A stretch of 64,000 nucleotides of DNA. It comes from Tolypocladium sp. Sup5 PDA-1. Lineage: Eukaryota; Ascomycota; Sordariomycetes; Hypocreales; Ophiocordycipitaceae. The stretch lies in NCBI GenBank assembly GCA_000750105.3, contig JPHH03000020.1, forward strand, positions 124,001 through 188,000. The letters are read 5' to 3'. The notes beneath the pieces are model-generated. The model was not told the DNA's origin and searched no databases. It saw only the letters and a program-made list of their open reading frames with translations. Below, piece after piece: positions 21,415-32,275 of this stretch; position 1 is the stretch's first letter, and the number at the start of each line of letters is the position of its first letter. Made by a program: the position numbers and the translations under genes.

Positions 21415-22585
21415 TTGGGTAGGACGGACGAGATTCCATCTCCTGGGCATGTTTTCGTTGGGATACGAATTGCTTCCGCAAGCCATGTAGGTGCTCGCCA
21501 AGGGGGTTGGTATACCTTTCTACTACCTGGTAACTAGAAATTTCCCTGACTTACATGCCGCATTTGGGTGGCCCAGGCAAACATGGAAGTGACTAGAGCT
21601 ACTCGATAACTTACGACGTTGGAACCGGTAAATTGGGCGTCGCTACTGTGTACAGCTATCAATTATCAATACCTCTTCTCGACGTGGTTTAATCGGGCAA
21701 CGCCATCCAGATGGCTATTCGGCCGAGAAATCTTAGCTTCAGTTCCATACGCGCCAACACCCTAAAGAAGTCAAAGCCATCATCCCGCCCCATCAGCGAA
21801 AGCTCGCAAGCCGCTGCTCCGCCTCGCTGTGCTCGTCATCTTTCAGCTCCCCGTCTCAATGGCAATCAAACCTGGAACACAGCAATGATCACGTCGGCGC
21901 CACGGCAGCATCATCGCCGGCAAAGCACCCGTTCCCCATCCCCACCAGAGAAATTCCATGCGAGCCCGTCCCCGTCCTTGCCGCTTCCGGAAACCCTTTC
22001 GACGGGCGAGGCGTCGGTGATTCGCCAGCTGCACCTCGAAAGCCACATCGGGGCGGTGATGGCTGGCGCGCCTGGACCCTTGTTTTGCGGGACCCCTGAC
22101 CCCTGGCCTACCAAAGGGCTTCGGCAGAGCCACTGCCAAGGCTGCATGAGCCCGTCTCATTGGAGAATAGGAAGCCGTTCCTTTGCATCACAGCCTTCAC
22201 AGGCGTGCGCCCCGGGGGACGGGGGACGGAGGCCTTGGCCTTGGCGTGCCGTGATCCGGCTTGAGGACGACATGGGCGCTGAGCACGGTGGAAGAAGCGC
22301 GAATTGTGTTTTGGGTGCAGTGAGCGAAAGATATAAGGTCGCGGACGTCGTGCATCTCGAGGAGTGGGACTGGGACTGGGACGAAGCAGTCTTCATCAGC
22401 ACCATCACGGAGCAAGTTCAGCGTCGACTTTTCTTTTGTAGCAATCACCGTCTTCTTCCACATTATATATCTAGGCCACTGAAGCCCGACAGCCACTTGT
22501 ACACGCAAGCACATCCTACGCCTACATACCGTGCATACTTCGTGCACGCATACATCACGGCACTTACACGGCAAATACCGTTAGC
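21415..22585. other. Intergenic, 1.2 kb
   Basis: An open plus frame from 21711 runs into the next gene out of frame, but its composition (Pro/Ser/His-rich, no hydrophobic periodicity) argues against coding. A TATA-like TATATATC lies near 22464. Confidence 0.4.
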
Positions 22586-23359
22586 ATGGGCCGCCCCCTC
22601 GAAACCTACGATTACATCGCCATTGCCTCCATCGTCGTCTATGCCGTCTTCCTCGGCGGCAGCGTCATCCTCTGCCTCAAACATGGCTTTACCCGCTCCT
22701 CCGGCTGGCTTTTTCTCATTTTCGTCACCCTCGCCCGTCTCATCGGCTCCGCCCTACGCCTAGCTACCATCAACGACCCGACTGACGAGAACCTCTACAT
22801 CGGCTGGATGACCCTGAACGGCCTCGGCCTCGGCCCCCTCATCCTCACCCTACTCGGCCTGCTGGGCCGCGTGTTCGACTCCATCAACCGCCAGGGCCAG
22901 GTCATTGTCAAGCCCATCTACCAGCGCTTTATCGAGATCCTTATGGTTATCGCTATTATCCTACTCATCGTCGGCGGCATCAAGTCCACCTTCTCTATCG
23001 ACAACGGCCAGCCCAAGGTCGACTACTCAGCCCCTAGCTACGCCGGCACGGTCATTATAATTATCATCATGGTCATGCTATGCCTCGAGGCCCTGCTGGC
23101 CTTCCGCAACCAGGGCTTCGTCTGCCAGGGCGAGCACCGCATCCTGATCGGCGTCATTGTCTGCCTGCCCTTCGTCCTCGTCCGCCTCATCTACTCGTGC
23201 ATGCTCGTCTTTGGCGGCATCACCTCTAGCGTCTGGCAGTTCCTCGGCATGCTCGTTATCATGGAGATGGTCGTCGTCCTCATCTGCGAGGTGCTGGGTT
23301 TTACGCTCGCGCCGCCTATACCCAAGGAGGAGTACCAGGAGGTGCAGCTCCGCGAATGA
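22586..23359 (+). CDS. Seven-helix integral membrane protein (DUF7702-like)
   Basis: Single exon, 257 aa. About seven hydrophobic segments are visible: IAIASIVVYAVFLGGSVIL, SGWLFLIFVTLARLIGSAL, a Gly/Leu-rich third, ILMVIAIILLIVGG, TVIIIIIMVMLCLEALLA, ILIGVIVCLPFVLVRLIY and FLGMLVIMEMVVVLICEV. It has a short polar C-terminus (KEEYQEVQLRE). This pattern matches the fungal family usually named DUF7702, whose function is not established. Resemblance to a receptor-like 7-TM topology is suggestive only. ATG 22586 directly precedes the first helix. Confidence 0.85.
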   Translation: MGRPLETYDYIAIASIVVYAVFLGGSVILCLKHGFTRSSGWLFLIFVTLARLIGSALRLATINDPTDENLYIGWMTLNGLGLGPLILTLLGLLGRVFDSINRQGQVIVKPIYQRFIEILMVIAIILLIVGGIKSTFSIDNGQPKVDYSAPSYAGTVIIIIIMVMLCLEALLAFRNQGFVCQGEHRILIGVIVCLPFVLVRLIYSCMLVFGGITSSVWQFLGMLVIMEMVVVLICEVLGFTLAPPIPKEEYQEVQLRE

Positions 23360-23780
23360 GGACATCTTTTTGAATCTTTGACGGAAACAGGCCTCAAGAT
23401 GTATCAGACCGTCAGGAATAGTTAGATCGAGGACTTTCTTAGACTAGATAGCGCCGGATCCCCGGGGACCGGAGCCAAACTTTAGCGATCGATTTTAATA
23501 CCGTTTTGTCTCCAAGAACGGAGATGCTGCCATTGGCTTAGTAGCCGGAAATTAGGATCGTACTACTCGCCGAGACGAAGATGCTGCCACACTACCGCTT
23601 CGTGATGGAAAACAGAGCCAGAAATGAAATCTAACGAATGGTACCGAAAGGCAATGGCGGAAGGGTAGCTTCTACGTAGCTCGAGCTGTCCCATTAGCAC
23701 CTTGAAACTAGGGACCTGAGAGATTATTTATGCGTTTATGGATTCTTATTCCAGGTGTGCAGCTCAAATAGATACTCCAT
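23360..23780. other. Intergenic between convergent genes
   Basis: The 3' flanks of the 7-TM gene and the phosphosulfolactate synthase-like gene. Nothing else was recognised. Confidence 0.35.
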
Positions 23781-24924
23781 TTACCTAAATGTAGTGATTT
23801 TGCCGAATGTGTCCGCCATGCCCCATATTCCCGCTCGTAGGCAGCTCAGCTGCACAATCTGCGAGTGGTCTACAAACAAGTTCACGTCTGCTCCAAACTC
23901 TCGAATATACCAATTGAACACGGCCGGATCAGCTGCCTCGAACATGACCTTTTCTGCTGGAAGCTCTCGCAGGACGTACTGGATCACGTCCGTCCGCCAC
24001 TTGGTGACGTTCTCGGTAATGCCCTCACTCTCGATCATGATTCGCTCAACGCCCGCATCAATGAACTTCTTGCCGGCGTTGACAATCTTGGAAGGATCAG
24101 ACGTGCCCAGGGCTTCCAACTCAGCCGACGATGTATCCCCTCCGGCGCCGAACTGGATGCCAATCTCCGGTTTAGCAATCATGCCGGCTGCGTGCACCTT
24201 GTCGATCAATCGGAGCCAGTCGTCCTGAGGCAGAGATAGGAAGCCGCAAGAGATTTCTACCACGTCAAAACCGACGTCTTTGCACTTCTTCAAGTAGCGG
24301 TCGACGGCCGTTTTGGGATCTGACTGCGTGAGGATATGCTCCATCCATCCGCCCTATTGCCGCCAACGCATCAGTCACAGCTCAAGCAGAGGCAATCACT
24401 ATGTTGAGGCTGACTATATGGACGACGTACCGTAGACACGTAGGCATTGTTCTCGTGGGTGAGCCGGATCAACTCACGGAGCTTGTCTTCCGGAAACAAA
24501 GCAAACGATCCGCCAGCAAACTTGACGCCATCAACGTGATACCCCATTCTGCAGGGCATCAGCAACCGAAAAAACTCCAGAATTAAAACAATACGCTTGT
24601 GGAAAAGGTTAGGAACAAAGACAAACGGCGAACGTACGTCTCGAAGACATCATGAAGGTAGCGCTGGCCCATCACCGAATAGTATGGGCCACGAATCTCC
24701 GTGACGCCAGCCTTTCTGGGCTTTGGCGGCCTCGCATTATGACGGACAAACCCGAAGCCATTGTCGTTTTCAATCATAATTTTCGGTTTCTCCGACGTCG
24801 CTCGACCTCTGGTAGTTGAAATCTGGCGCCTTGCAGCGAGGGACAGCCGACGTGCGGCCATTGTTCTGGCAGCATCCCATGCCGCAGGGGTTGCGTTGAG
24901 CTGTCGCAAGACCGTTGCGCTCAT
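23781..24924 (-). CDS. Phosphosulfolactate synthase-like (ComA / HSA32 family) protein
   Basis: Model complement(join(23781..24353, 24431..24548, 24638..24924)), 325 aa. Both introns start GTACGT and preserve frame. The TIM-barrel family is recognised by GYHVDGVKFAGGSFAL, VDRYLKKCKDVGFDVVEIS, KPEIGIQFGAGGDT, RIMIESEGI and MFEAADPAVFNWYI. In archaea and bacteria ComA condenses phosphoenolpyruvate with sulfite for coenzyme M synthesis; plant HSA32 relatives act in heat tolerance. The fungal role is not established. The first about 45 residues are Arg/Ala/Ser-rich without acids and look like a mitochondrial targeting peptide. Length is normal once this leader is removed. Confidence 0.87.
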
Positions 24925-25950
24925 GATAAGGGTAATGAAGTATGTTACGCCTAAATTTTATACAATCGATGGGCTTTTTTGTTGGATCAAGTGTATGGCG
25001 ACACCCGTGAGTTAATCGCCTCGGATTTGATGTGCTACGATGATAGTGACCCGAGTTTGACGTCATATCACGAACATCTCGCCGCGACAAATGCGGGGGA
25101 CCACTTGATCTTGCGGACGAATGTCGTAATTAGTGTGTCTACGCGTGCCTGGTTTCATATTCCCGAATATTACGTACCGAAATATTTATGCATTGATATG
25201 TCTAAAGCTGCCGTGGAAGACGCGCGTTAGCAAAGCCCTACAACTGTAGGAGGTGAACCGTTGACGCTACACTAGTCGACTCCCATTGCGACTTCACCGA
25301 GCAACATGCGTGTATAATGGCAATTCAATACAGGAACAATTTGCCGTCTGCGTCACCAAGAGCTGCACGATCAAAAAAGCTATGATATTGGGAACATCGC
25401 CATATGAGATTGTTCGTTTGACTTCCGCTTGCCTTATAGATTGCTTCGCCCGCTGCCTGTAAGCCATCTCGAACGGAATATATCGCGTTGGCCAAACGGG
25501 CCAAACAAAAGTGGAATCCACACTCCAGCAGATATAGCTGGTAGTGGCGTATATAGGCGTAGATTTCTGAATGTGGCAGAGTATATTGGACGCATCTTTC
25601 GTCCATTCAACGCAGACGGTAGTTGTGTTGCTTCTTCTACCATATGAACTTCTTCTGGTGATTCTGAAACATCTTTATAGTTTCGGCAGCTTCAAGACTC
25701 TATACAGCGGAAGAAGACATGTTTTGTCTAGCCGGCTCGTTTGCAATGCGAATGTAGGACGGGACTTGGCTTCCAAGTCTGATCTGATTGAATTCATCCA
25801 TCTATAGCGACATGTGGGGATTAAATTGCTTTGGGTATATACTTTCTGGCTACTGTAGTTGGTGAGCATCCGTCCTCGTCGTAATACCAGCTCTCGATAC
25901 GCAACTATGGACCTTATAGAACGATGCCGGCCCCTATATACACGAGAACG
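24925..25950. other. AT-richer intergenic stretch, possible decayed DNA
   Basis: Composition is visibly more AT-rich than the surroundings (for example 25155-25200). No intact gene was recognised. It lies directly 5' of an ABC-transporter relic and may contain decayed upstream exons that I cannot align by eye. Confidence 0.35.
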
Positions 25951-26969
25951 TGTGCTTACAAACACAAGAACGCAGGCTGCTATCGGCTTGGCCCTGATCA
26001 GCGTCATCGGGTTCAGTGAGGGTTTATCTCCACTGATAAATTCATGGACCGAACTAGAGACGTCCCTAGGCGCCACACCCCGTCTAAGAAGTTTCGTAGA
26101 CGAGACTCCCATGGAAGAGGAACCGACTAGGGAGCAAGCCCGAGTCCTGCCAGACAATTGGCCATCTCATGGGAAGATTGAGCCGCAAGGTGTTAGTGCC
26201 AGATACACGTATGTCCGCAGCAGTATAGCTCAGGCGTCAGGAGTGTTGCTCACATAAAAATAGCGCCAGCGATGATGCTTCGCGGCCCGTGTTGGGTGGC
26301 ATATCTGTTGTCATCAAGCCGGGACAAAAGGTCGGCATTGTCGGCCGAACGGGGAGGTATGAATTCCTAAATTTGGGCGTTCACGAGAGCTTCAAACTGA
26401 CATATGACTCTGTAAACATTGGCAAGAGTTCTCTGGTGCTTACTCTGCTTAATCTGCTCGACTACTCGGGCTCTGTAATTATAGACGATATCGACCTGTC
26501 CCAAATCACGCGTCAACAACTGCGCTCTCGCATCACCACCCTAGCTCAAGACCCCGTCGAGCTGCCCGGCTCTAATCTCGTCCCTTTCACCCCCGTCAAC
26601 CCGCAAACAACGGGTGCCGACGAAGCCACCATTGTCGACACGCTCTCCCGCGTCGACATATGGGAGCACATCTCCTCGCACGGCGGGCTCGAAGCCGACT
26701 TGGCCGCAATGGGGTTTCCACGCGGCGGGAAGCAGCTGCTGTGCCTCGCTCGGGCAGTGCTGGGCAGCCGGGTGGTATTGATGGACGAAGCGACGAGCAG
26801 CATGGACCACGAGATGGACGTCCGCATACAGGCGGTCATGTCGGAGGCCTTTGCGGGCTGCACGCTGGCGGTGATTGCTCATCCTTTCAAAGCTATTCAG
26901 GATGCGGACGTTGTGCTGGAGCTGGATGCTGGGAGGCTGGTCCAAGCGAAGAGGCGAGGTGCGACCTGA
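25951..26969 (+). pseudogene. Relic of an ABC-C transporter (end of TMD2 plus second nucleotide-binding domain)
   Basis: Only the C-terminal about 330 residues of a fungal multidrug-type ABC-C pump are present. The last transmembrane helix and linker (TQAAIGLALISVIGF, LINSWTELETSLGA) join the NBD over an intact-looking intron, donor about 26208 and acceptor about 26262. The P-loop begins GIVGRTG but is then interrupted by about 75 bases beginning GTATGA before GKSSL. This resembles an intron whose acceptor AG has been lost. The ABC signature is degraded (PRGGKQLLCLAR instead of S-x-GQ). Walker B (VVLMDEATSS) is intact. No TMD1, NBD1 or most of TMD2 lies upstream. I read it as a decaying fragment; expression as a short protein is possible but unlikely to be functional. 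Confidence 0.75.
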
Positions 26970-27467
26970 GTTGGAGGAAACTGGGTCGTGCCTTTGAGGT
27001 GAGTATTAGCACTCTGTCTAGCTGATGTAACACCATATGTCTTCCCAATGTACTTTGTCCGCGTGCGAGCGCATCCTTTCATGCGAACGTGCGGGACGGG
27101 GAGGTGGACACGGAAGAGAAACAAGGGCAGCAAGTTATAGCCCATTTTGCGTTGTGGAATATTTAAAATAATACAGGCAGCGTCTCCGTCGAATCTCAAT
27201 TTGGTTGGTATTTTTATCACAATTTCACCACCTCTGGCAGAAATCTGATTAAAGAGTTGCGGACTGTGATGGCTCCGTGTAAGTGCAGTGGTGCGTCGTC
27301 AGTACTATGTAGCCTCCCAGGTGCGCCACAGATGGATGTGCCCCACCATGGCCGCTTCGGGCCAGCCATTGTCTCCTCCAACTTCCATCTGCCACCCTCA
27401 GCCTCGCCCTCTCCAACCTCACCATCACCACCACCAACCGTCCCGCCGTCGCAGCACCGCCGCCGCC
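26970..27467. other. Intergenic; TAF6 5' region
   Basis: No gene is supported. The last about 150 bases are Pro/Ser-coding-like, C-rich leader just before the TAF6 ATG; an in-frame extension from 27288 exists but looks like 5' UTR. Confidence 0.4.
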
Positions 27468-28920
27468 ATGGCGACTGAGACGCCCAAGCCCAAGCTCCTG
27501 TGGAACTCGGAAAACGTCAAGGATGTGGCCGAGTCGGTGGGCATCAGCACGCTCAACGACGAGGCCCTCAAGGCGCTCACGCAGGATGTCGAGTACCGCA
27601 TCGGCCAGGTCATCATCGAGGCCCTGCGCCTGATGCGCGCCGCCCGCAGGACCACCATGACGGTCAACGACGTCGCCCTTGCCCTGCGCGTCCTCGACGT
27701 CGAGCCGCTCTTTGGCTACGACTCGACGCGCCCGCTGCGCTACGGCGAGGCGAGCCTGGGGCCGGGGCAGCCGCTGTTCTACATTGAGGACGAGGAGGTG
27801 GATTTCGAGAAGCTCATCAACGCCCCGCTGCCCAAGGTGCCGCGGGACATGAACTTTACCGGTATGCCTCGCTCCATCACTCAGCCGAGCGGGAGGATCT
27901 GACTGACCTGCTGCAGCCCACTGGCTCGCCATCGAGGGCGTCCAGCCGTCCATCCCCCAGAACCCGACCACGGCCGAGTCCCGATCGCAAGATCTCCTCC
28001 CCAAGGGCCCCGGCGCCAATCCCGCCCTCAACGCCCTCGCCGGCAACGACAACGTCTCCGTCAAGCCCTCGGTCAAGCACATTGTGAGCAAGGAGCTCAT
28101 CCTGTACTTTGACAAGATCCAGGCCGCCATCCTCGACGACAACCCCGACGAGGAGGTGGTGCGCCTGCGCCAGGCCGCCCTCGGCTCCGTCCGCGACGAC
28201 CCGGGCCTGCACCAACTCATTCCCTACTTTATCAATTTCATCATGGACCGCGTCACCCACCACCTCGACGACACGTTTACGCTCAAGCAGATGATGGAGC
28301 TGACGAACGCCCTCATCGAGAACAAGAGCCTCTTCTTGGACCCCTACGCCAGCTCACTGTCCGCGCCTGCTCTGACCTGCTTGATGGCGCGCAAACTCGG
28401 CACCGACGACGGCATGGATGCGCTCAAGGAGCAGTACGACCTGCGACAACTCGCCGCCTCGCTGGTCGGGCGCATCGCGCGCAAGTACTCGTCGTCAAAC
28501 ACCCTCCTCCGCCCCAAGCTCACGCGGACGTGTCTCAAGTATTTCTTGGACCCCACCAAGCCCCCGGCGGTGCTGTACGGTGCCATATACGGCCTCCTCG
28601 AGGCGGGAGGTCCCGAGGCCATCCGCGTCCTGGTCCTGCGCAACCTCAAGATCTTCGACTCTGGGATCCTGCAGCCGCTAAAGGAAAAGTCGGACGGGAG
28701 CATCGACTACGAGATGCTCGTCCAGGGCCTCGTCCAGGCCGTGGCGTCCTTGGCCGTGCGCACCGCGGGAGACGCAGCGAATGGCGTCAACGGCAGGGCC
28801 TCCGACTCTGAGCTCTCGGACCTGAACGAGTTTATTGGTCCCATTGTCGGGCAAAGAATTGCGTCGTCTGGCAACCGGGGCCTGATTAAGACGATTCTGG
28901 ATGCTCGTTTCCTCGAGTAA
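27468..28920 (+). CDS. TAF6: Transcription initiation factor TFIID subunit 6 (TAF6)
   Basis: Model join(27468..27861, 27917..28920), 465 aa. TAF6 is a histone-fold subunit of TFIID (and of SAGA in fungi) that pairs with TAF9 at RNA polymerase II promoters in the nucleus. The histone fold occupies about residues 10-75 (LWNSENVKDVAESVGIS, MTVNDVALALRVLDVEPLFG). The linker carries PRDMNFTAHWLAIEGVQP, with the intron (GTATGC...CTGCAG) falling between T and A. The C-terminal HEAT domain follows (LIPYFINFIMDRVTHHL, LFLDPYASSLSAPALTCLMA). ATG 27468 is chosen over the upstream in-frame frame because the family begins a few residues before the histone fold. Confidence 0.95.
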
Positions 28921-29195
28921 TGGGCATTGGCCGAGGGGGGGTAATCTGGACAGAAGGCGAATGGCGTTTCGGGAGCGAATACCACCAAAATGGTTTGGGT
29001 TCGGACAGGCTTCATGCATGCTCAAAATGATTGCACCATTCGGTAGACAATGCAGCACATTGACAAAGAAAAAGTGCCTTTCCGTGGCTTGATATTCTAC
29101 ACACAGACACATCCTGCTGTCTTGTCGACAAGCAGCCGCCCAACTCCCCATCCAACCCAGCCTCTTTTATCGTAGCCCCCATGTCCCATATACTC
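28921..29195. other. Short intergenic between convergent genes
   Basis: The 3' ends of TAF6 (plus) and SDH3 (minus) face each other; no feature was recognised. Confidence 0.35.
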
Positions 29196-29916
29196 TTAGA
29201 CGCCGAAAGCAAGGTACAGCCCGCTCAGGACGCTCGACACCCACAGCGCAATCTCGCCCTTCTTAATCGCCGGCTTGGAGAAGCCCTTGCCGAGGTCGTA
29301 GACGAGGTGCTTGATGCCGTTGATGAAGTGGAAGGCAAAGGGGAAGCCGAGGGCGAACTTGACGCCGCCCTTGACGAGCCAGGGCAGGCCGGCGAAGGCG
29401 GTAGCGATGCTGGCGCTCTCGACGTGCAGGCCGAGCAGGGGCGCGACGAGATACGAGGCGAAGTAGAGGTAGGCGGTGCCGGAGAGGGTGATGCCGGTGA
29501 TGCGGGTCCAGGCCGAGGCGCCGAACCAGGTCTGCTCCATCTTGTAGATGCCGAGGTGGGGGGAGATGGGGCGCTGGAGGCGCTGGTTGACGAGGATCTG
29601 GTGGCCCTCGTCGTTGGAGAGCTTGGTGGTCGCGATGGGGCTGGACGGACGCTTGGTTAGGACGCTGCTGCGCGGACGGTGTTCCCACGCACGGGGAGCT
29701 TACCGGGCCTGGCTGGTGGAGATGCTCGAGGCGAGGGCCAGCTTGGGGATGTTCTGGTTGAAGAAGATGCCGGGCTTTGTCGCGCCTGCAGGGAGCGAGC
29801 GTCAGTGAGGCTATTCGCGAGAGCGCATGGGCTCAAGCTGCCGGTCAGTTAGGTAGAGTGGGCTGCGCCGACGTACCTCTGCGCAGGGCGGCGACGCCAA
29901 CCCGTTGAGCGATCAT
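29196..29916 (-). CDS. SDH3: Succinate dehydrogenase cytochrome b560 subunit
   Basis: Model complement(join(29196..29640, 29704..29785, 29877..29916)), 188 aa. Membrane-anchor subunit of mitochondrial complex II, binding heme b and ubiquinone with SDH4. The 13-codon first exon (MIAQRVGVAALRR) and second exon form a mitochondrial presequence. The mature part shows the family signature RLQRPISPHLGIYK, then three hydrophobic helices and the heme-region motif HFINGIKHLVYDLGK. All three junctions are GT-AG and phase-consistent. Length is normal. Upstream on the same template are two CCAAT boxes and two CACGTG motifs. Confidence 0.95.
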
Positions 29917-29970
29917 CGTGGCGGTCGTAGCGGGGAGTCGGACAGTTGCAGCGTGGCCCGGTATGTCCTC

Positions 29971-29998
29971 CGTCGTCGTCGTCGTCGTCGTCGTCGTC
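29971..29998. repeat. Trinucleotide microsatellite (CGT)n / (GAC)n
   Basis: About nine uninterrupted copies of CGT just upstream of SDH3, probably in its 5' UTR or core promoter. Confidence 0.95.
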
Positions 29999-30086
29999 AA
30001 AACAGGAGCGAAAGAGAGAAAGGGAACCGTCTGCGATAGTGATGATGCTTGTCCACGGGGATTGCTCGGTTCCTCGGCCCAGCTCG

Positions 30087-30161
30087 CCAATCAGCAGCCG
30101 CCAATTCCTCATCCCGGCCTCACGTGACAGCGCTCTCTCGCCTATATGCCCACATCACGTG
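30087..30161 (-). promoter_or_regulatory. CCAAT and CACGTG elements upstream of SDH3
   Basis: CCAAT occurs at 30087-30091 and 30101-30105. CACGTG occurs at 30121-30126 and 30156-30161. They are about 170-245 bases before the SDH3 ATG. CCAAT boxes bind the HAP/CBC complex, which controls respiratory genes in fungi; CACGTG is an E-box. Functional use is inferred from motif and position. Confidence 0.5.
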
Positions 30162-30961
30162 CTTCCCGGGCGTTACCTAAATCCAAGAAACCGATTCGGG
30201 AAATTTTTGCTCTTTCTTTCTTCTTTTCCTCTCCAGATAGCCACGAACGCCCGCCGCCGCGCCGCTGCTTTACGATGGTCAGCGGCTTGGCCGGCAGGGT
30301 CCTTGGACCTGGGGGCGCTTCGGAGAGGAAATGCGATCCGTCGTTAATCTCGACATCTGGTTTGTTGTCCCGTCTGGGTGTCGTTTCATTTTGAGATCTA
30401 CATTTATTTGTTTGCTGCTGCGCGTGAGTGAGTGAGTGCATGTACCTTGCTGGATGACGGGATGGATGCGATCGTTCTGTGAGCAGGCTCCGGCGACTTG
30501 GCTCCCTAGTACTATTATGGGAATGAAATACGCATTTCGTTTGATCGTGTTGTTTGCCCTCGGACTTTGGTGAAGTCGTGATGATAATCCTACCCCGGGC
30601 GGCTACACGACGCTGGACCCGGCTGGCTGCGTCACATCTTCAAGTCATCCGCACACCGCCGTGTTGCTGGGTGCAAACGAAGATGCCAGCCTTGTCCGTG
30701 GCTGTCTGTTTGTTCCCTTTGAAGAGACAACTCACGCCCAGACACATCATCGCGGGACTTTGCAGATGTGACTGCTTCCAGCTCATGTACATCCAGACAG
30801 TTCAAGTAGAAGAACATCTACTTCCAGTCTCTCTCTGTCTCTACCTCTTTCGCAGTTCATCTTCCAAGCATCCATCCAGGGTTCCTTGTTCATCGATTAG
30901 GCCCCCTGGGCTCGCCTTCTACATAGCACCAGAAGCCACGGCCTACCTGACCGTCGCCAAC
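30162..30961. other. Intergenic, nothing further recognised
   Basis: C/T-rich segments and short open frames only. Confidence 0.35.
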
Positions 30962-31414
30962 ATGCTCGCCAAGAACGCATTTGGCGGCATTCCAATGCCA
31001 CCTGGGTCCTTCACAAACCCTGTCAATACTCTAGTGAGGGAACAGCCAGACAGCCCGCTGGGCGACGCGGCTCCGGACCGTCCTCTGCTTTGCGACTGCA
31101 TCATCGTGAACCATCCGGCCCGCCAAGATCACAGCTCGGACTCTGGCAGCGCATCTGGATCCTGCGATGCTCGACTTGAAGCAGCAGAGAGGGAGGAATT
31201 CAATCGCATGGTCAACCATGAGCTCCGCTACATTTGGCGTACAGTCGTCAACACGTTAGGCAGTACCTTGGTGCAAGTCCAAGTTGTCCAAGAGGTTAAG
31301 GCTATAGTGACCCAAGACGGGCTGCCTGTCCGGTTGATGAGAGGGTTTATGATACGGGTTGCAAGAGGCTTGGGGAATAAACTGTTCGCGGAATGGCAGT
31401 ATACTTCAACCTAG
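30962..31414 (+). CDS. Possible small orphan protein
   Basis: An open frame that could start at ATG 30962 (MLAKNAFGGIPMPPGS), 150 aa. An upstream in-frame extension to 30554 exists. The C-terminal half has an amphipathic, coding-like look (EEFNRMVNHELRYIWRTVV, VQVVQEVKAIVTQDG). No domain, signal peptide or membrane helix is evident. It may be a lineage-specific gene or a fragment; chance ORF is a real alternative. Confidence 0.35.
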   Translation: MLAKNAFGGIPMPPGSFTNPVNTLVREQPDSPLGDAAPDRPLLCDCIIVNHPARQDHSSDSGSASGSCDARLEAAEREEFNRMVNHELRYIWRTVVNTLGSTLVQVQVVQEVKAIVTQDGLPVRLMRGFMIRVARGLGNKLFAEWQYTST

Positions 31415-31952
31415 GGGCAATCTAACACACGTAGAAAACCATCTCTACATGGTCTCGACGAGACCAATGCCGCTTTGTTCCGTCCCAGCAGCCTCAGACA
31501 CATCTTACACGGACTTTGTCTACTACCTCGAGTTGCCTTGCCTTCCGAAACAAGTAATAGACTTTATGAAAGAACATCTTCGTATTCGTACTTGTCCTCA
31601 CGGCTTCCCTATAAATCGGAATCCCAACCCGCCAACTCCGCAACCCCTTCCACCCGCCAAGACGCACCCACCCGACGTCCACACACCCGGCCCCGAAACA
31701 TACAGATACTACTCCCTCGCCGTTTTTGTGGGCATCTCCTTCGCCAACATGCCGTTGCCTCCGAACCTCGTCCCGCTCCGCTAAACGCTCGGCCAGCCAA
31801 GGGAATACTAAAAAAGAAGAAAAGAACCCACGCAAAATGTCTAGGAAAAAGAAGAAAAAAACGCCGGGACTGCCGCGCTGTAGTGCTAGTACCCCCGACG
31901 CGGCACAGTGTGCAGGACCCCGGGGCCCGTGCCCGCGCGGCGGGGACGCCGT
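31415..31952. other. Intergenic
   Basis: No supported gene. Purine-rich A-runs at about 31808-31862. Confidence 0.35.
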
Positions 31953-32275
31953 TCGCGGCGGAGTTTACGAACTGGTATGCAGGTGCGAGCAATACGCGTA
32001 TTTGGATGTGGGTGGTGTGGGGATCACGATGCGGACGATCAAAGGACAAAGGCACGCGGCTCTCGTGCGCGGCGGACTTTGCGAATTACGAGTATACGCT
32101 TATTTTGCAATCACGATACGGGTGGTGGGAACTCGGGTCTCGCGCACGGCGGACTTTGCGAATACGAGCATACGCGTATTTAGATAATGCCGTGCAACAC
32201 TATAATCACGATACGGGTACGGAGTAGTCCGTAGTGAGAACCCGGCTCTCGCGCGCGGCGGACTTTGGGGAGGAC
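31953..32275. repeat. Degenerate local tandem repeat (about 3.5 units)
   Basis: Units start near 31953, 32067, 32145 and 32253. Each begins with a form of CGGCGGACTTTGCGAA and is followed by TACGAG-ATACGC-TATTT, then ATCACGATACGGGT, and ends near a GGCTCTCG-type segment. Spacing is irregular (about 114, 78 and 108 bases), so internal deletions have occurred. The first unit is most diverged. Confidence 0.75.

Noticed and set aside
21711..22763. 350-residue plus frame overlapping the 7-TM gene
   Set aside because: Overlaps the real gene in another frame and is low complexity; more likely leader and promoter.
25951..26969. Intact small ABC ATPase
   Set aside because: The interrupted Walker A and damaged signature, with loss of all upstream domains, favour a relic over a stand-alone ATPase gene.
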